DNA from: Arthrobacter sp. NtRootA1
Lineage (GTDB): Bacteria; Actinomycetota; Actinomycetes; Actinomycetales; Micrococcaceae
Direction: 5' to 3'
DNA: 64,000 nt
NCBI RefSeq assembly: GCF_019976975.1
Contig: NZ_AP024630.1
Span: 4,464,001 to 4,528,000 of the forward strand
In this document: positions 9,063 through 19,323 of the stretch, one piece after another
Layout of the letters: each line of letters opens with the position of its first letter
How positions within the stretch are numbered: the first letter of the stretch is position 1
Notes under the pieces: generated by a model
Database searches by the model: none
The model's input: the letters and a program-made list of their open reading frames with translations, nothing else
Told to the model about the DNA's origin: nothing
Translations under genes and position numbers: made by a program

Positions 9063-10009
9063 AGTCGTCTAGTCGGCGATGAGTCGGATCGCCGGAGCGC
9101 TCGGAGCACACGAATCTTGAACTCCTGCTCTTGAAACAAATCCCGCCACTTGATGCGAATGAACGTCCAACCCTCCTCCGTAAGGGCTTTCTCGCGCTGC
9201 CGCTCCTGGAAGATGACCTCATCGGTGGGCTCATAGTCGAAGTACTTCATCCGGCCATCGAACTCCAGGGCGAGCTTCTGATTGCGCCAGGCAAGGTCAA
9301 GACGATGCCGGCCCTCACGCGTCCACACTTCGACTTGGAGTTCGGGTGGTTCGATCTTCAACCGTGCGAGTAGCTCCCGGGTCAACGTTTCGCCTGGAGA
9401 CTCCGAGCGCGCGTCGGCATTTTCAAGGGCGCGGCGCAAAGCGAGGACTCCATTCCTCCCGGCCAGCGATGCGCACATGTCCCTCAGCTTGCCCACGTCC
9501 ACGCCTTTTCGGAGAGCATGATCCATGAGGACCAACGATTGCCGGTAGTTCAGCATGAGGCAGCAGTCCACGACAGTTCTCTCCAAGGACGTGCAGGGCA
9601 TGCCGTCCACGTCGACTACATCTTGAACGTCGAGCCCACGAGTATGGGGAACAACATCACGGCCATGCGAAACAGGCGATGGTGTCGCCTTCTGGGTGAT
9701 ATGCACGCGGTCGTCAACATTCCACAGGAACAACCGATGGAGACGGGCAGCGGAGGTGTGGCTATAGACCAAGCCACCACCCGACGTCGTGAGCGTTCCA
9801 TGGGCGTGGGAAGCAATCAACTGACGGCTGCGTACCCAGGGCTTCTGGGCCGACCAGGTGCTGCCACGGATGTAGCACCCTCGTCGGAGCCTTACGAGTT
9901 CACCCGTTCGCACCAGGGCCGCTATGTCCCGGGCGTTAATCCCCGCTTCATTGAGTTCGGATGTTCGCCACAGATCCATGCTCGCCGGGAGATCAGCCAT
10001 TTTCGCCAT
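9050..10009 (-). CDS. DUF559-domain protein with AbiEi-like N-terminus (putative Vsr-fold nuclease)
   Basis: The N-terminal ~60 residues form a winged-helix AbiEi-type module (LWRTSELNEAGINARDIAALV, then LVRLRRGCYIRG). The C-terminal ~110 residues match DUF559, a Vsr-like PD-(D/E)xK fold, with HRLDLAW then LALEFDG as the D...ExD metal site and a final EEGWTFIRIKWRDL strand. At 319 residues it is typical for the actinobacterial family. Its function is unknown; proposals include a type IV antitoxin or a nuclease. It stands alone without an AbiEii toxin partner. Hairpins with matching tips lie at both ends (9023-9062 and 10084-10131), and the 3' hairpin overlaps the stop codon region. It interrupts an otherwise purine-related block, consistent with acquisition as a unit. 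Confidence 0.8.
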   Translation of the reverse strand: MAKMADLPASMDLWRTSELNEAGINARDIAALVRTGELVRLRRGCYIRGSTWSAQKPWVRSRQLIASHAHGTLTTSGGGLVYSHTSAARLHRLFLWNVDDRVHITQKATPSPVSHGRDVVPHTRGLDVQDVVDVDGMPCTSLERTVVDCCLMLNYRQSLVLMDHALRKGVDVGKLRDMCASLAGRNGVLALRRALENADARSESPGETLTRELLARLKIEPPELQVEVWTREGRHRLDLAWRNQKLALEFDGRMKYFDYEPTDEVIFQERQREKALTEEGWTFIRIKWRDLFQEQEFKIRVLRALRRSDSSPTRRLPAR

Positions 10010-10083
10010 GACACAAGCATTGTCAAGGCCTTAGACCTCGCGACAGGGGTGCCAGGTCGTATGTGGAAAAAGTCCGTTTCGAG

Positions 10084-10131
10084 GGCTCGCTGCAGACAAG
10101 ACGACTCCTACCGTCTTGTCTGCAGCGAGCC
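10084..10131. repeat. Hairpin H2 upstream of the DUF559/AbiEi-like gene
   Basis: A perfect 20-bp inverted repeat (GGCTCGCTGCAGACAAGACG and its complement) with loop ACTCCTAC. The loop and the inner four base pairs are the exact reverse complement of those in H1. There is no U-tract, so it does not look like an ordinary intrinsic terminator. Confidence 0.88.
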
Positions 10132-10189
10132 GTCTATGTGGGCCTGCCGGGGCGGGGCCGGGCGGGCCGCGCCCCGTGGACGCAGGGGC

Positions 10190-10366
10190 CTAGGGACGCT
10201 GGCGGCCGAAGACCGGGAGCGCTCGGAGCCAACGGGAGAATCCGCCGGCATTGCGGTCGCAGTCGGCCGGAATGTAGAAGTCCGGATCTGTTGCACCGAA
10301 GGGCAGGTACAGCTCCTGACCCGGTGCCGGGAATTCCACGACGTTGTTCGTATCCTTCGAGTCCAT
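10190..10366 (-). CDS. Small hypothetical protein, 58 residues
   Basis: Not recognised. I read the ORF from ATG at 10366, which has a near-ideal AGAGGAGG ribosome binding site five to six bases upstream. The peptide runs from MDSKDTNNVVEFPAPGQ to a basic end (LRALPVFGRQRP). It is Pro/Asp-rich, with one Cys and the central stretch DPDFYIPADCDRNAGG, no signal peptide and no membrane segment. It is divergent from uricase and lies between the uricase promoter region and hairpin H2. It might be a small regulatory or accessory protein of urate metabolism, or a ribosomally made peptide precursor. Neither is supported beyond position and the strong start. Confidence 0.55.
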   Translation of the reverse strand: MDSKDTNNVVEFPAPGQELYLPFGATDPDFYIPADCDRNAGGFSRWLRALPVFGRQRP

Positions 10367-10395
10367 CTGTTCCTCCTCTTTCCAGTGCAAGCAAG

Positions 10396-10412
10396 TTTCC
10401 GTATTTCGGAAA
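10396..10412. promoter_or_regulatory. Operator-like inverted repeat near the small-ORF promoter
   Basis: TTTCCG-TATTT-CGGAAA, two 6-base arms with a 5-base centre, 30 bases upstream of the divergent 58-residue ORF. The symmetry suits a dimeric regulator; the binder is unknown, and the IclR protein at 14035 is a candidate. Confidence 0.45.
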
Positions 10413-10619
10413 ATGATTTTTGCTATGTGAAAAGGATAAGCAACCCCCGAAGCAGGCGTCAAGACCCGCCCAGAAGGGAAGAACGGTTGCTCCGGTCACA
10501 TTTGGCTGCTTCATAACGATCTCCGGAAACCCATATACACAAGCCGAAATCATGCGCTACTCTCGAATGAGTTCGTGGCGTACGTCACGTAACCTGAGAG
10601 CAGCAGGCAGGGTCGTAAT

Positions 10620-10651
10620 GAGCTGGCATCAATGGATGCCGGCTCTTTTTT
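10620..10651 (+). terminator. Intrinsic terminator upstream of uricase (possible attenuator)
   Basis: An 11-bp stem (GAGCTGGCATC / GATGCCGGCTC, one G-T pair) with loop AATG, followed by six T residues. It points toward uricase and no plus-strand gene precedes it, so it either attenuates uricase transcription or ends a short RNA. Confidence 0.75.
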
Positions 10652-10704
10652 GTTGGGTCGGCTCCACCAGAAACGCGGTGGAAACACGCGCTTAATTTCA
10701 TTGA

Positions 10705-10720
10705 TGGAACGTAGGTTCCA
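10705..10720. promoter_or_regulatory. IclR-type operator before uricase
   Basis: TGGAAC-GTAG-GTTCCA, a perfect 6+4+6 inverted repeat 19 bases before the uricase start. It resembles the TGGAAA...TTTCCA boxes bound by IclR proteins. An IclR regulator lies at 14035-14790. Confidence 0.5.
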
Positions 10721-10738
10721 CCTCACAGAAGTTGGGAT

Positions 10739-11653
10739 ATGACCATGAGCAACAACATCGTCCTCGGCGAAAACCAGTACGGAAAAGCGGAAGTCCGCGT
10801 CGTCAAGGTCACTCGGGATACTGACCGCCACCACATCGAAGATTTGAATGTCACCTCGCAACTGCGCGGCGATTTCCAGGCTGCGCACCTCGAAGGCGAC
10901 AACGGCCACGTGGTCGCCACCGATACCCAGAAGAACACTGTCTACGCTTTTGCCCGTGACGGCATCGGCTCACCGGAGTCCTTCCTGCTGCGTCTCGCCG
11001 ATCACTTCACCGGCGAGTTCGAATGGGTAACCGGTGGCCGTTGGGAAGCCGAGGCCTACAGCTGGGATCGTATCCAGGCACACGGCGAGGGACACGATCA
11101 CAGCTTCGTCCGCAACGGACAAGAGGTTCGTACCGCCGTCGTCGTCCGTGATGGCGCAACCACGCACATCATCTCCGGCCTCAAGGACCTGACCGTCCTG
11201 AAGACCACCCAGTCGGGCTTCGTCGGCTACCCGCGCGACAAGTACACCACCCTGCCCGAAACCACGGACCGCATCCTCGCAACGGATGTCTCGGCCCGCT
11301 GGCGCTACAACACCAACCTCGACGCCGCAGCCACCGACTTCAACAAGAGCTACGAGGACATCAAGGCCCTCCTTCTGGAAGGCTTCACCGAGAACTACTC
11401 GCACGCTCTGCAGCAGACCCTCTTCGACATGGGCAAGAAGGTCCTCGAAGCACACAGCGAGGTTGACGAGATCAAGTTCTCCATGCCCAACAAGCACCAC
11501 TTCCTGGTTGACCTGAGCCCGTTCGGACTGGACAACCCCAACGAGGTCTTCTTCGCCGCGGACCGCCCGTACGGCCTCATCGAAGCAACCGTCCAGCGCG
11601 ACAACACAACAGCCGCGCCTGTTGCATGGAGCGGCATCGCCGGCTTCTGCTAA
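10739..11653 (+). CDS. pucL: Urate oxidase (uricase)
   Basis: Cofactor-free oxidation of urate to 5-hydroxyisourate and H2O2. The 304-residue protein has the catalytic lysine in YGKAEVRVV (Lys16), the Thr61-Asp62 pair of the ATDTQKNTVYAF motif, the VSARWRY segment around 185 and PNKHHFLVDLSPFG near 255, which carries the third active-site residue. Length is normal. It starts MTMSNN; the second Met three codons in is an alternative. Upstream are a terminator and an IclR-type repeat, suggesting induction by purine. The usual partners HIU hydrolase and OHCU decarboxylase do not adjoin it. A strong hairpin follows at 11700-11754, so the permease downstream may be transcribed partly on its own. 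Confidence 0.96.
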   Translation: MTMSNNIVLGENQYGKAEVRVVKVTRDTDRHHIEDLNVTSQLRGDFQAAHLEGDNGHVVATDTQKNTVYAFARDGIGSPESFLLRLADHFTGEFEWVTGGRWEAEAYSWDRIQAHGEGHDHSFVRNGQEVRTAVVVRDGATTHIISGLKDLTVLKTTQSGFVGYPRDKYTTLPETTDRILATDVSARWRYNTNLDAAATDFNKSYEDIKALLLEGFTENYSHALQQTLFDMGKKVLEAHSEVDEIKFSMPNKHHFLVDLSPFGLDNPNEVFFAADRPYGLIEATVQRDNTTAAPVAWSGIAGFC

Positions 11654-11699
11654 GCACCGCCCCTAACACTGCACCACCCCTAACAACGCACCACCAAGA

Positions 11700-11754
11700 G
11701 TTTGTGTGCAGGTCCCCCAACGGCGCCCCGTCAAGGCCGGACCTGCACACAAAC
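11700..11754 (+). terminator. Hairpin between uricase and the urate/xanthine permease
   Basis: A perfect 16-bp stem (GTTTGTGTGCAGGTCC and its complement) with a 23-base loop. It lacks a U-tract. It probably terminates or attenuates transcription, or stabilises the uricase mRNA 3' end. Confidence 0.7.
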
Positions 11755-11817
11755 CCCAACCCCAAAAACCCCGGATTTTGTTAGCCAGACACAGTTAGCC
11801 AGACGAAGACGTCTGCC

Positions 11818-11841
11818 ATGAACCCAGAAAGTCTGCCATGA
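11818..11841 (+). other. Seven-codon upstream ORF overlapping the permease start
   Basis: ATG at 11818 opens MNPESLP and stops at TGA 11839-11841, which overlaps the permease ATG (11838) as ATGA. The sequence GTCTGCCATGAAC occurs before both starts, and GTTAGCCAGAC is directly repeated just upstream. This is the layout of translational coupling through a leader peptide, but neither ATG has a strong ribosome binding site. Confidence 0.35.
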
Positions 11842-13346
11842 ACACGAAGAAGAAATCCCGCTCTGCGGATACCACCCCCTCCCAGGCGCATAAGCCGGAA
11901 CGGCCCGAAGACAAGCGCCTCTCCATCGGAAGCACGTTCGCGTATGGCTTCCAGCACGTCCTCACCATGTATGGCGGCATCATTGCCCCGCCGCTGATCA
12001 TCGGCGCCGCCGCAGGCATGTCCTCGCAGGATATCGGCCTCCTCATCGCAGCCTGCCTGTTCGTTGGCGGCCTGGCCACCATCCTCCAGACGGTGGGCAT
12101 CCCGTTCTTCGGCTCACAGCTACCGCTTGTTCAGGGCGTCTCCTTCGCCGGCGTCTCAACCATGGTTGCGATCGTCCAAGGCGGCGGGGGGATCCAAGCC
12201 GTATTCGGTTCGGTCATCGTGGCTTCCCTGATCGGCCTGGCCATCACTCCCCTGTTCTCCAAGATCATCAAGTTCTTCCCGCCAGTGGTCACGGGCACTG
12301 TCATCACCACCATTGGCCTGACGCTCATGCCGGTTGCAGCCAACTGGGCCATGGGTGGAAACGCCAAGGCCGATAACTACGGCAGCATGGCAAGCATCGG
12401 CCTCGCCGCAGCAACCATGGGCGTCGTCCTGCTTCTGAGCAAGGTGGGCAATGCTGCCATCTCCCGGCTCTCCATCCTGCTGGCCATGGTCATCGGCACC
12501 ATCATCGCGTTCGTTGCAGGAATGGCAGACTTCTCAAAGGTTGGCCAGGGCGACATCGTCGCCTTCCCCACGCCCTTCGCTTTCGGTGCTCCGACCTTCG
12601 AAATCGCAGCAATCATTTCCATGCTCATCGTCATCCTGGTAACACTGACCGAGACCTCCGCAGACATCATTGCAGTGGGCGAGATCGTCGATACCAAGGT
12701 TGACTCCCGCCGCATCGGCGATGGCCTCCGCGCGGACATGCTCTCCAGCGCCATCTCACCGCTGTTCAACTCCTTCACGCAGAGCGCCTTCGCCCAGAAC
12801 GTTGGGCTCGTGGCCATCACAGGCATCAAGAGCCGTTTCGTGGTGAGCGCTGGTGGACTCATCCTGGTTGTCCTCGGCCTCCTGCCAGTCCTGGGACGAG
12901 TGGTCGCAGCGGTGCCGACGCCTGTCCTGGGCGGTGCCGGCGTCGTGCTTTTCGGCACGGTGGCAGCCAGCGGCATCCGCACCCTGGCCAAGGTTGAGTA
13001 CAAGAACAACATGAACCTGATCATCGTGGCCGCCTCGATCGGTTTCGGCATGATCCCCATTGCCGCTCCGAAGTTCTACGACCAGTTCCCGTCCTGGTTC
13101 TCCACGATCTTCCACTCCGGCATCAGCTCCGCCGCGGTCATGGCGATCTTGCTGAATGTCCTGTTCAACCACTTCAAGGCAGGCAACACGGACAACCAGT
13201 CAGTGTTCGTCGCTGGCACGGACCGCATCGTCAGCGAGGAAGACATCAAGTGCCTGAGCGAGGGCGACCGCTTCGAGAACGGCAAGCTGATCGACGCCGA
13301 CGGCAAGGAAGTCCCGCTCAAGACCTCCAGCGCCTCGGAGCACTAG
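11838..13346 (+). CDS. NCS2 family urate/xanthine permease
   Basis: Proton-coupled uptake of urate or xanthine. The 502-residue protein has about 14 membrane segments after a charged ~30-residue N-terminus. It carries the NAT signature around residues 312-330 (FAQNVGLVAITGIKSR), with the Q-N and the terminal S-R that define the substrate site. It also has the QLPLVQGVSFAGVSTM segment near TM3 and TETSADIIAVGEIV near TM8, where the acidic residue binds the purine. The soluble C-terminus is ~50 residues. It is coupled to uricase by position, so urate is the likeliest substrate, unlike the AzgA-type carrier at 5147-6724. A terminator at 13372-13408 ends the unit. Confidence 0.93.
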   Translation: MNTKKKSRSADTTPSQAHKPERPEDKRLSIGSTFAYGFQHVLTMYGGIIAPPLIIGAAAGMSSQDIGLLIAACLFVGGLATILQTVGIPFFGSQLPLVQGVSFAGVSTMVAIVQGGGGIQAVFGSVIVASLIGLAITPLFSKIIKFFPPVVTGTVITTIGLTLMPVAANWAMGGNAKADNYGSMASIGLAAATMGVVLLLSKVGNAAISRLSILLAMVIGTIIAFVAGMADFSKVGQGDIVAFPTPFAFGAPTFEIAAIISMLIVILVTLTETSADIIAVGEIVDTKVDSRRIGDGLRADMLSSAISPLFNSFTQSAFAQNVGLVAITGIKSRFVVSAGGLILVVLGLLPVLGRVVAAVPTPVLGGAGVVLFGTVAASGIRTLAKVEYKNNMNLIIVAASIGFGMIPIAAPKFYDQFPSWFSTIFHSGISSAAVMAILLNVLFNHFKAGNTDNQSVFVAGTDRIVSEEDIKCLSEGDRFENGKLIDADGKEVPLKTSSASEH

Positions 13347-13371
13347 CTCCCGATCCCATTCAAGTTGGCAG

Positions 13372-13408
13372 ATGACGGCAGCGTTTCCTTGGGGGACGCT
13401 GCCGTCAT
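13372..13408 (+). terminator. Terminator after the urate/xanthine permease
   Basis: A perfect 13-bp stem (ATGACGGCAGCGT and its complement) with an 11-base loop, followed by a short T run. It lies 25 bases past the permease stop. Confidence 0.8.
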
Positions 13409-13494
13409 TTGTCGCCTCGCGTAGAAGCCCTCCCCGCGCAGAATGTACGACGTCGGCGCTCACCACCGGGCGACACTCACCGTAGGATCAGCCC

Positions 13495-13962
13495 ATGACC
13501 GAACAGCTCCCCTGCTTCCGTTCCCTCGCAATCCGCAAGATACCGGAGCCGGACTACGCGGACGTCTGCCTGGCCACCCTCCCTGAAGCCGCGGGCACGG
13601 ATCCCAAGGAATGGGCGGAGCGAGTGTTCTCCATCCAGTCGATTCCGCGATGGGTTGCTTGGGCCATGGGCTTGAGGCAGGCGCTGGTGCCCTTGATCGG
13701 CATACCCAGAGCACCTAAGAACACCTTCACGGTGAGCGAACAGTCGGGCGAGGAAGCCCTGATCTTTGTCCGTGACAGGCACTTGGACTTCGCGGTGGCC
13801 GTTGGAATCGATGCGGTGACCCGGCTGATCAGGGTGACAACCGCCGTCGAGCTTAAAGGGTGGCGTGGCAAGCTGTACTTCAGCGTAGTGCGCCCGGTTC
13901 ACCCAATCGTGGTGGACTCGATGCTGAAGAAGGCAACCCGCTCAAAACCCGCGCCGAGATGA
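13495..13962 (+). CDS. DUF2867 domain protein
   Basis: Function unknown. The 155-residue protein matches the DUF2867 pattern, a domain also found at the C-terminus of some SDR-type NAD-binding proteins: an N-terminal PEPDYADVCLATLPE segment, VFSIQSIPRWVAWAMGLRQ near 45-62, and the VKL-like LYFSVVRPVHPIVVDSMLKKA end around 125-148. No signal peptide or membrane helix. It stands alone between the permease terminator and a bidirectional terminator shared with the convergent iclR gene. Nothing ties it to purine metabolism except position. Confidence 0.72.
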   Translation: MTEQLPCFRSLAIRKIPEPDYADVCLATLPEAAGTDPKEWAERVFSIQSIPRWVAWAMGLRQALVPLIGIPRAPKNTFTVSEQSGEEALIFVRDRHLDFAVAVGIDAVTRLIRVTTAVELKGWRGKLYFSVVRPVHPIVVDSMLKKATRSKPAPR

Positions 13963-13967
13963 CAAAA

Positions 13968-13998
13968 GATGGCAGTGTTCGCTGGGAACACTGCCATC
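13968..13998. terminator. Bidirectional terminator between DUF2867 gene and iclR gene
   Basis: A perfect 13-bp stem (GATGGCAGTGTTC and its complement) with a 5-base loop between two convergent genes. Confidence 0.8.
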
Positions 13999-14034
13999 AA
14001 ATGCCAACTCGGCGCGAGGTGCGGAGAAGAAAGC

Positions 14035-14790
14035 CTAGTTCTGGTTGAGTTCCGCGGAGATCGCCAGGGCGGCCTCGCGCAGCATCGGCACAGCACGGTC
14101 GGCAAAGCTCTGGTCCACACGGGTGATGGGCCCGGAAACGGAGATAGCCGTGGGAGTGGGAGCATTGGGCACGGCCATCGCGAAGCAACGGACGCCGAGC
14201 TCCTGCTCTTCCTCATCAATGGAGTAGCCGCGTTCGCGGATCAGCTTCAGGTCCGCGAGCAGGGAGTCGATATCGCCGATGCTTTTGGCCGTGGGCGTGG
14301 GCATGCCGGTTCGGGCAACAATGCCACGGACCTGTTCGTCGTCGAGCTGCGCCAGGATCGCTTTGCCAACGCCGGTGTCATGCGTGTGGGCGCGGCGGCC
14401 AACCTCGGTGAACATGCGCATGGAGTGCATGGACGGGACCTGGGCCACGTAAATGACCATGTCCGAGTCCAAGACCGCCATGTTGGAAGTTTCGCCGAGT
14501 CGTTCCACGAGGGTCTTCAGCTGCGGACGCGCCACGGCGCCGAGCTGCTTGCTGGCACCTTCGCCAAGCCGGATGAGCCGCGGGCCCAAAGCGTAGCGCC
14601 GGTTGGGCAGTTGGCGGATGTAGCCCAATGCCACGAGCGTGCGCAGCAGGCGGTGGATGGTGGGCAAGGGCAGGTCCGTGGACGACGACAGCTCGCTCAG
14701 AGTGACGTCGCCACCGGCATCCGTGATCAGTTCCAGCAGTTCAAAGACGCGCTCAACGGACTGCACGCCTCCGGAGGCTTTTTCAGCCAT
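14035..14790 (-). CDS. IclR family transcriptional regulator (AllR/GclR-like)
   Basis: Dimeric ligand-responsive regulator. The 251-residue protein has an N-terminal winged helix (SVERVFELLELI, then LSELSSSTDLPLPTIHRLLRTL as the recognition helix region, residues ~10-60) and a C-terminal effector domain (~75-250) with the TGVGKAILA and IDEEEQELGVRCFAMAV stretches. It is divergently transcribed from the malic enzyme-malate synthase-aldolase-ureidoglycine hydrolase operon, the classical place for a repressor of that operon. Glyoxylate or an allantoin derivative is the likely effector by analogy with AllR. TGGAAC...GTTCCA before uricase suggests it reaches further. The effector and sites are inferred. 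Confidence 0.9.
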   Translation of the reverse strand: MAEKASGGVQSVERVFELLELITDAGGDVTLSELSSSTDLPLPTIHRLLRTLVALGYIRQLPNRRYALGPRLIRLGEGASKQLGAVARPQLKTLVERLGETSNMAVLDSDMVIYVAQVPSMHSMRMFTEVGRRAHTHDTGVGKAILAQLDDEQVRGIVARTGMPTPTAKSIGDIDSLLADLKLIRERGYSIDEEEQELGVRCFAMAVPNAPTPTAISVSGPITRVDQSFADRAVPMLREAALAISAELNQN

Positions 14791-14978
14791 TCCCTTGTCT
14801 CCAATGACTCAGATTCCGACAACTCTTATCCGCATCGTGAAAAGAATTGCTTAGAACACCCAAGATACAGCACGCCAGCCGAGAGCGCGACGAGACGCAA
14901 GATGACCGAGCAGGGGGTTGTATTTCCACTTGGCAGATAATAATATCCATAATACGAAAACATTCAGTTGGGAACCGC

Positions 14979-14994
14979 GGCCCGGGAACGGGCC
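14979..14994 (+). promoter_or_regulatory. Small hairpin just before the malic enzyme ribosome binding site
   Basis: GGCCCG-GGAA-CGGGCC, a perfect 6-bp stem ending four bases before AGGAGG of the malic enzyme gene. It could modulate translation or be a GC-rich operator. Confidence 0.35.
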
Positions 14995-15011
14995 TAACAG
15001 GAGGAATTTCA

Positions 15012-16412
<1,401 letters not shown>

Positions 16413-16431
16413 AACAAAGGAATCCGCTCAC

Positions 16432-18045
<1,614 letters not shown>

Positions 18046-18046
18046 G

Positions 18047-19309
18047 ATGGGCTCATTCTCTTCCTCAGATCTGGCTCATATCGAGTCCCAGCTCGCCGCC
18101 ACGGATACGTTGCTTGACCGCAATTACCCCGGCGACGACGGCTCACGCCAGCCCATCCACACCGTCTACATCCCGGCGGACCGCTTCACACCGTCATTTG
18201 CGGCCGATTGGGGTACCCAGGCGCTCGCGACGGCGGAAGCTCACGGTGGCCTGGAAAAGCTCGGCCAGCTGTTGGGCCAGGAGCCTCATTTGGCTGCTGC
18301 TGTTGCGTCACGGGTCGCTGCGAAACTTTCCGCTGAGCCGATCGAAGACCTTCGTTTGGACTTCGAAGACGGCTACGGAGACCGCGGTGACGAGGCAGAA
18401 GACGCCGACGCCGTTGCTGCCGCCAACGCTGTTGCTGCTGCGGTTGCAGCGGGAACTGCTCCGCCGTTCATCGGCATACGCTTCAAGTGCTTCGAAGCAG
18501 CCACACGTGCCCGCGGACTCCGTACTTTGGACCTGTTCGTCTCCACGCTCGCGGCCGCAGGGGAACTCCCGGCTGGACTGATCCTCACCCTGCCGAAGGT
18601 CACCACGGTGGCCCAGGTGCAGGCCATGGACTTCGCAGTGTCCCGCCTCGAGGAAGTCCACGGACTTCCCGCCGGCAGGCTCCGTTTCGAGGTGCAGGTG
18701 GAAACCCCGCAGCTCATTCTGGGCGCCGATGGAACCTCCCCCGTGGCGCAGCTCCCCCACGTTGTCCCGGGCCGCATCAGTGCCCTGCACTACGGGACGT
18801 ACGACTACAGCGCTTCATTGGGAATCTCGGCCGAGTACCAGTCCATGGAGCACCCGGTTGCCGATTTCGCCAAGGAAGTCATGCAGCTGGCTGTCGCCGG
18901 AACGGGTATCCGCCTCTCTGACGGTTCCACCAACATCATTCCCGTAGGCGACGCAGTTGAAGACGCCTGGAAGCTCCACGGCCGGCTGGTACGCCGCTCC
19001 CTGGAAAACGGCTACTACCAGGGCTGGGATCTCCACGCCGCCCAACTCCCCAGCCGTTTCTCGGCGTCGTACGCTTTCTACCGCGAAGGCCTGCCTGCCG
19101 CAGCGCTGCGCCTCCGGAACTATGTGGAGCGCACCGAAGGCGGCGTCATGGATGAGCCCGCCACCGCCCGTGCACTCGCTGGTTTCGTTCTTCGGGGCGT
19201 CCAGTGCGGCGCAGTGGGGACCGACGAGGTCAAGGCGCTTGCCGGCGTCGAACTTTCACAGCTGACCGCACTGGCGCACCCGCGGCTCGCCCAACCCACG
19301 TCCCACTGA
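18047..19309 (+). CDS. DUF6986-type aldolase (HpcH/HpaI-citrate lyase fold), function unassigned
   Basis: The 420-residue protein resembles the HpcH/HpaI aldolase and citrate lyase beta superfamily: LRLDFEDGYGD (residues 103-112) with candidate metal ligands, LPKVTTVAQV near 182-191, FEVQVETPQ (214-222) with the expected catalytic/metal Glu, and HYGTYDYSASLG near 256-267. It is larger than usual members (~300), with an extra C-terminal region. I know no established reaction. It lies one base after malate synthase and 14 bases before ureidoglycine aminohydrolase, so a role in ureidoglycolate/glyoxylate handling is plausible but unproven. Alternatives are a C-C lyase for a branched ureide or a CoA-independent malyl-type condensation. 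Confidence 0.75.
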   Translation: MGSFSSSDLAHIESQLAATDTLLDRNYPGDDGSRQPIHTVYIPADRFTPSFAADWGTQALATAEAHGGLEKLGQLLGQEPHLAAAVASRVAAKLSAEPIEDLRLDFEDGYGDRGDEAEDADAVAAANAVAAAVAAGTAPPFIGIRFKCFEAATRARGLRTLDLFVSTLAAAGELPAGLILTLPKVTTVAQVQAMDFAVSRLEEVHGLPAGRLRFEVQVETPQLILGADGTSPVAQLPHVVPGRISALHYGTYDYSASLGISAEYQSMEHPVADFAKEVMQLAVAGTGIRLSDGSTNIIPVGDAVEDAWKLHGRLVRRSLENGYYQGWDLHAAQLPSRFSASYAFYREGLPAAALRLRNYVERTEGGVMDEPATARALAGFVLRGVQCGAVGTDEVKALAGVELSQLTALAHPRLAQPTSH

Positions 19310-19323
19310 TAAGGAGCATTCCC

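Larger units (their letters stand above)
10367..10738. other. Uricase upstream region with operators and an internal terminator
   Basis: A 372-base divergent region. It holds the operator-like repeat at 10396-10412, a hairpin-prone stretch at about 10558-10606 (CTCTC...GAGAG enclosing a near-palindrome around GGCGTACGTC), an intrinsic terminator at 10620-10651 and an IclR-type repeat at 10705-10720. No ORF with good coding character was found inside. Confidence 0.6.

Noticed and set aside
9050..10009. Complete AbiE toxin-antitoxin system
   Set aside because: No AbiEii nucleotidyltransferase partner is next to the gene. The C-terminal half is DUF559, so a classical pair is not supported.
10558..10651. 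Known riboswitch class before uricase
   Set aside because: I compared it from memory with purine, glycine, ZTP, guanidine and THF patterns and found no match. It is kept only as an unassigned structure.
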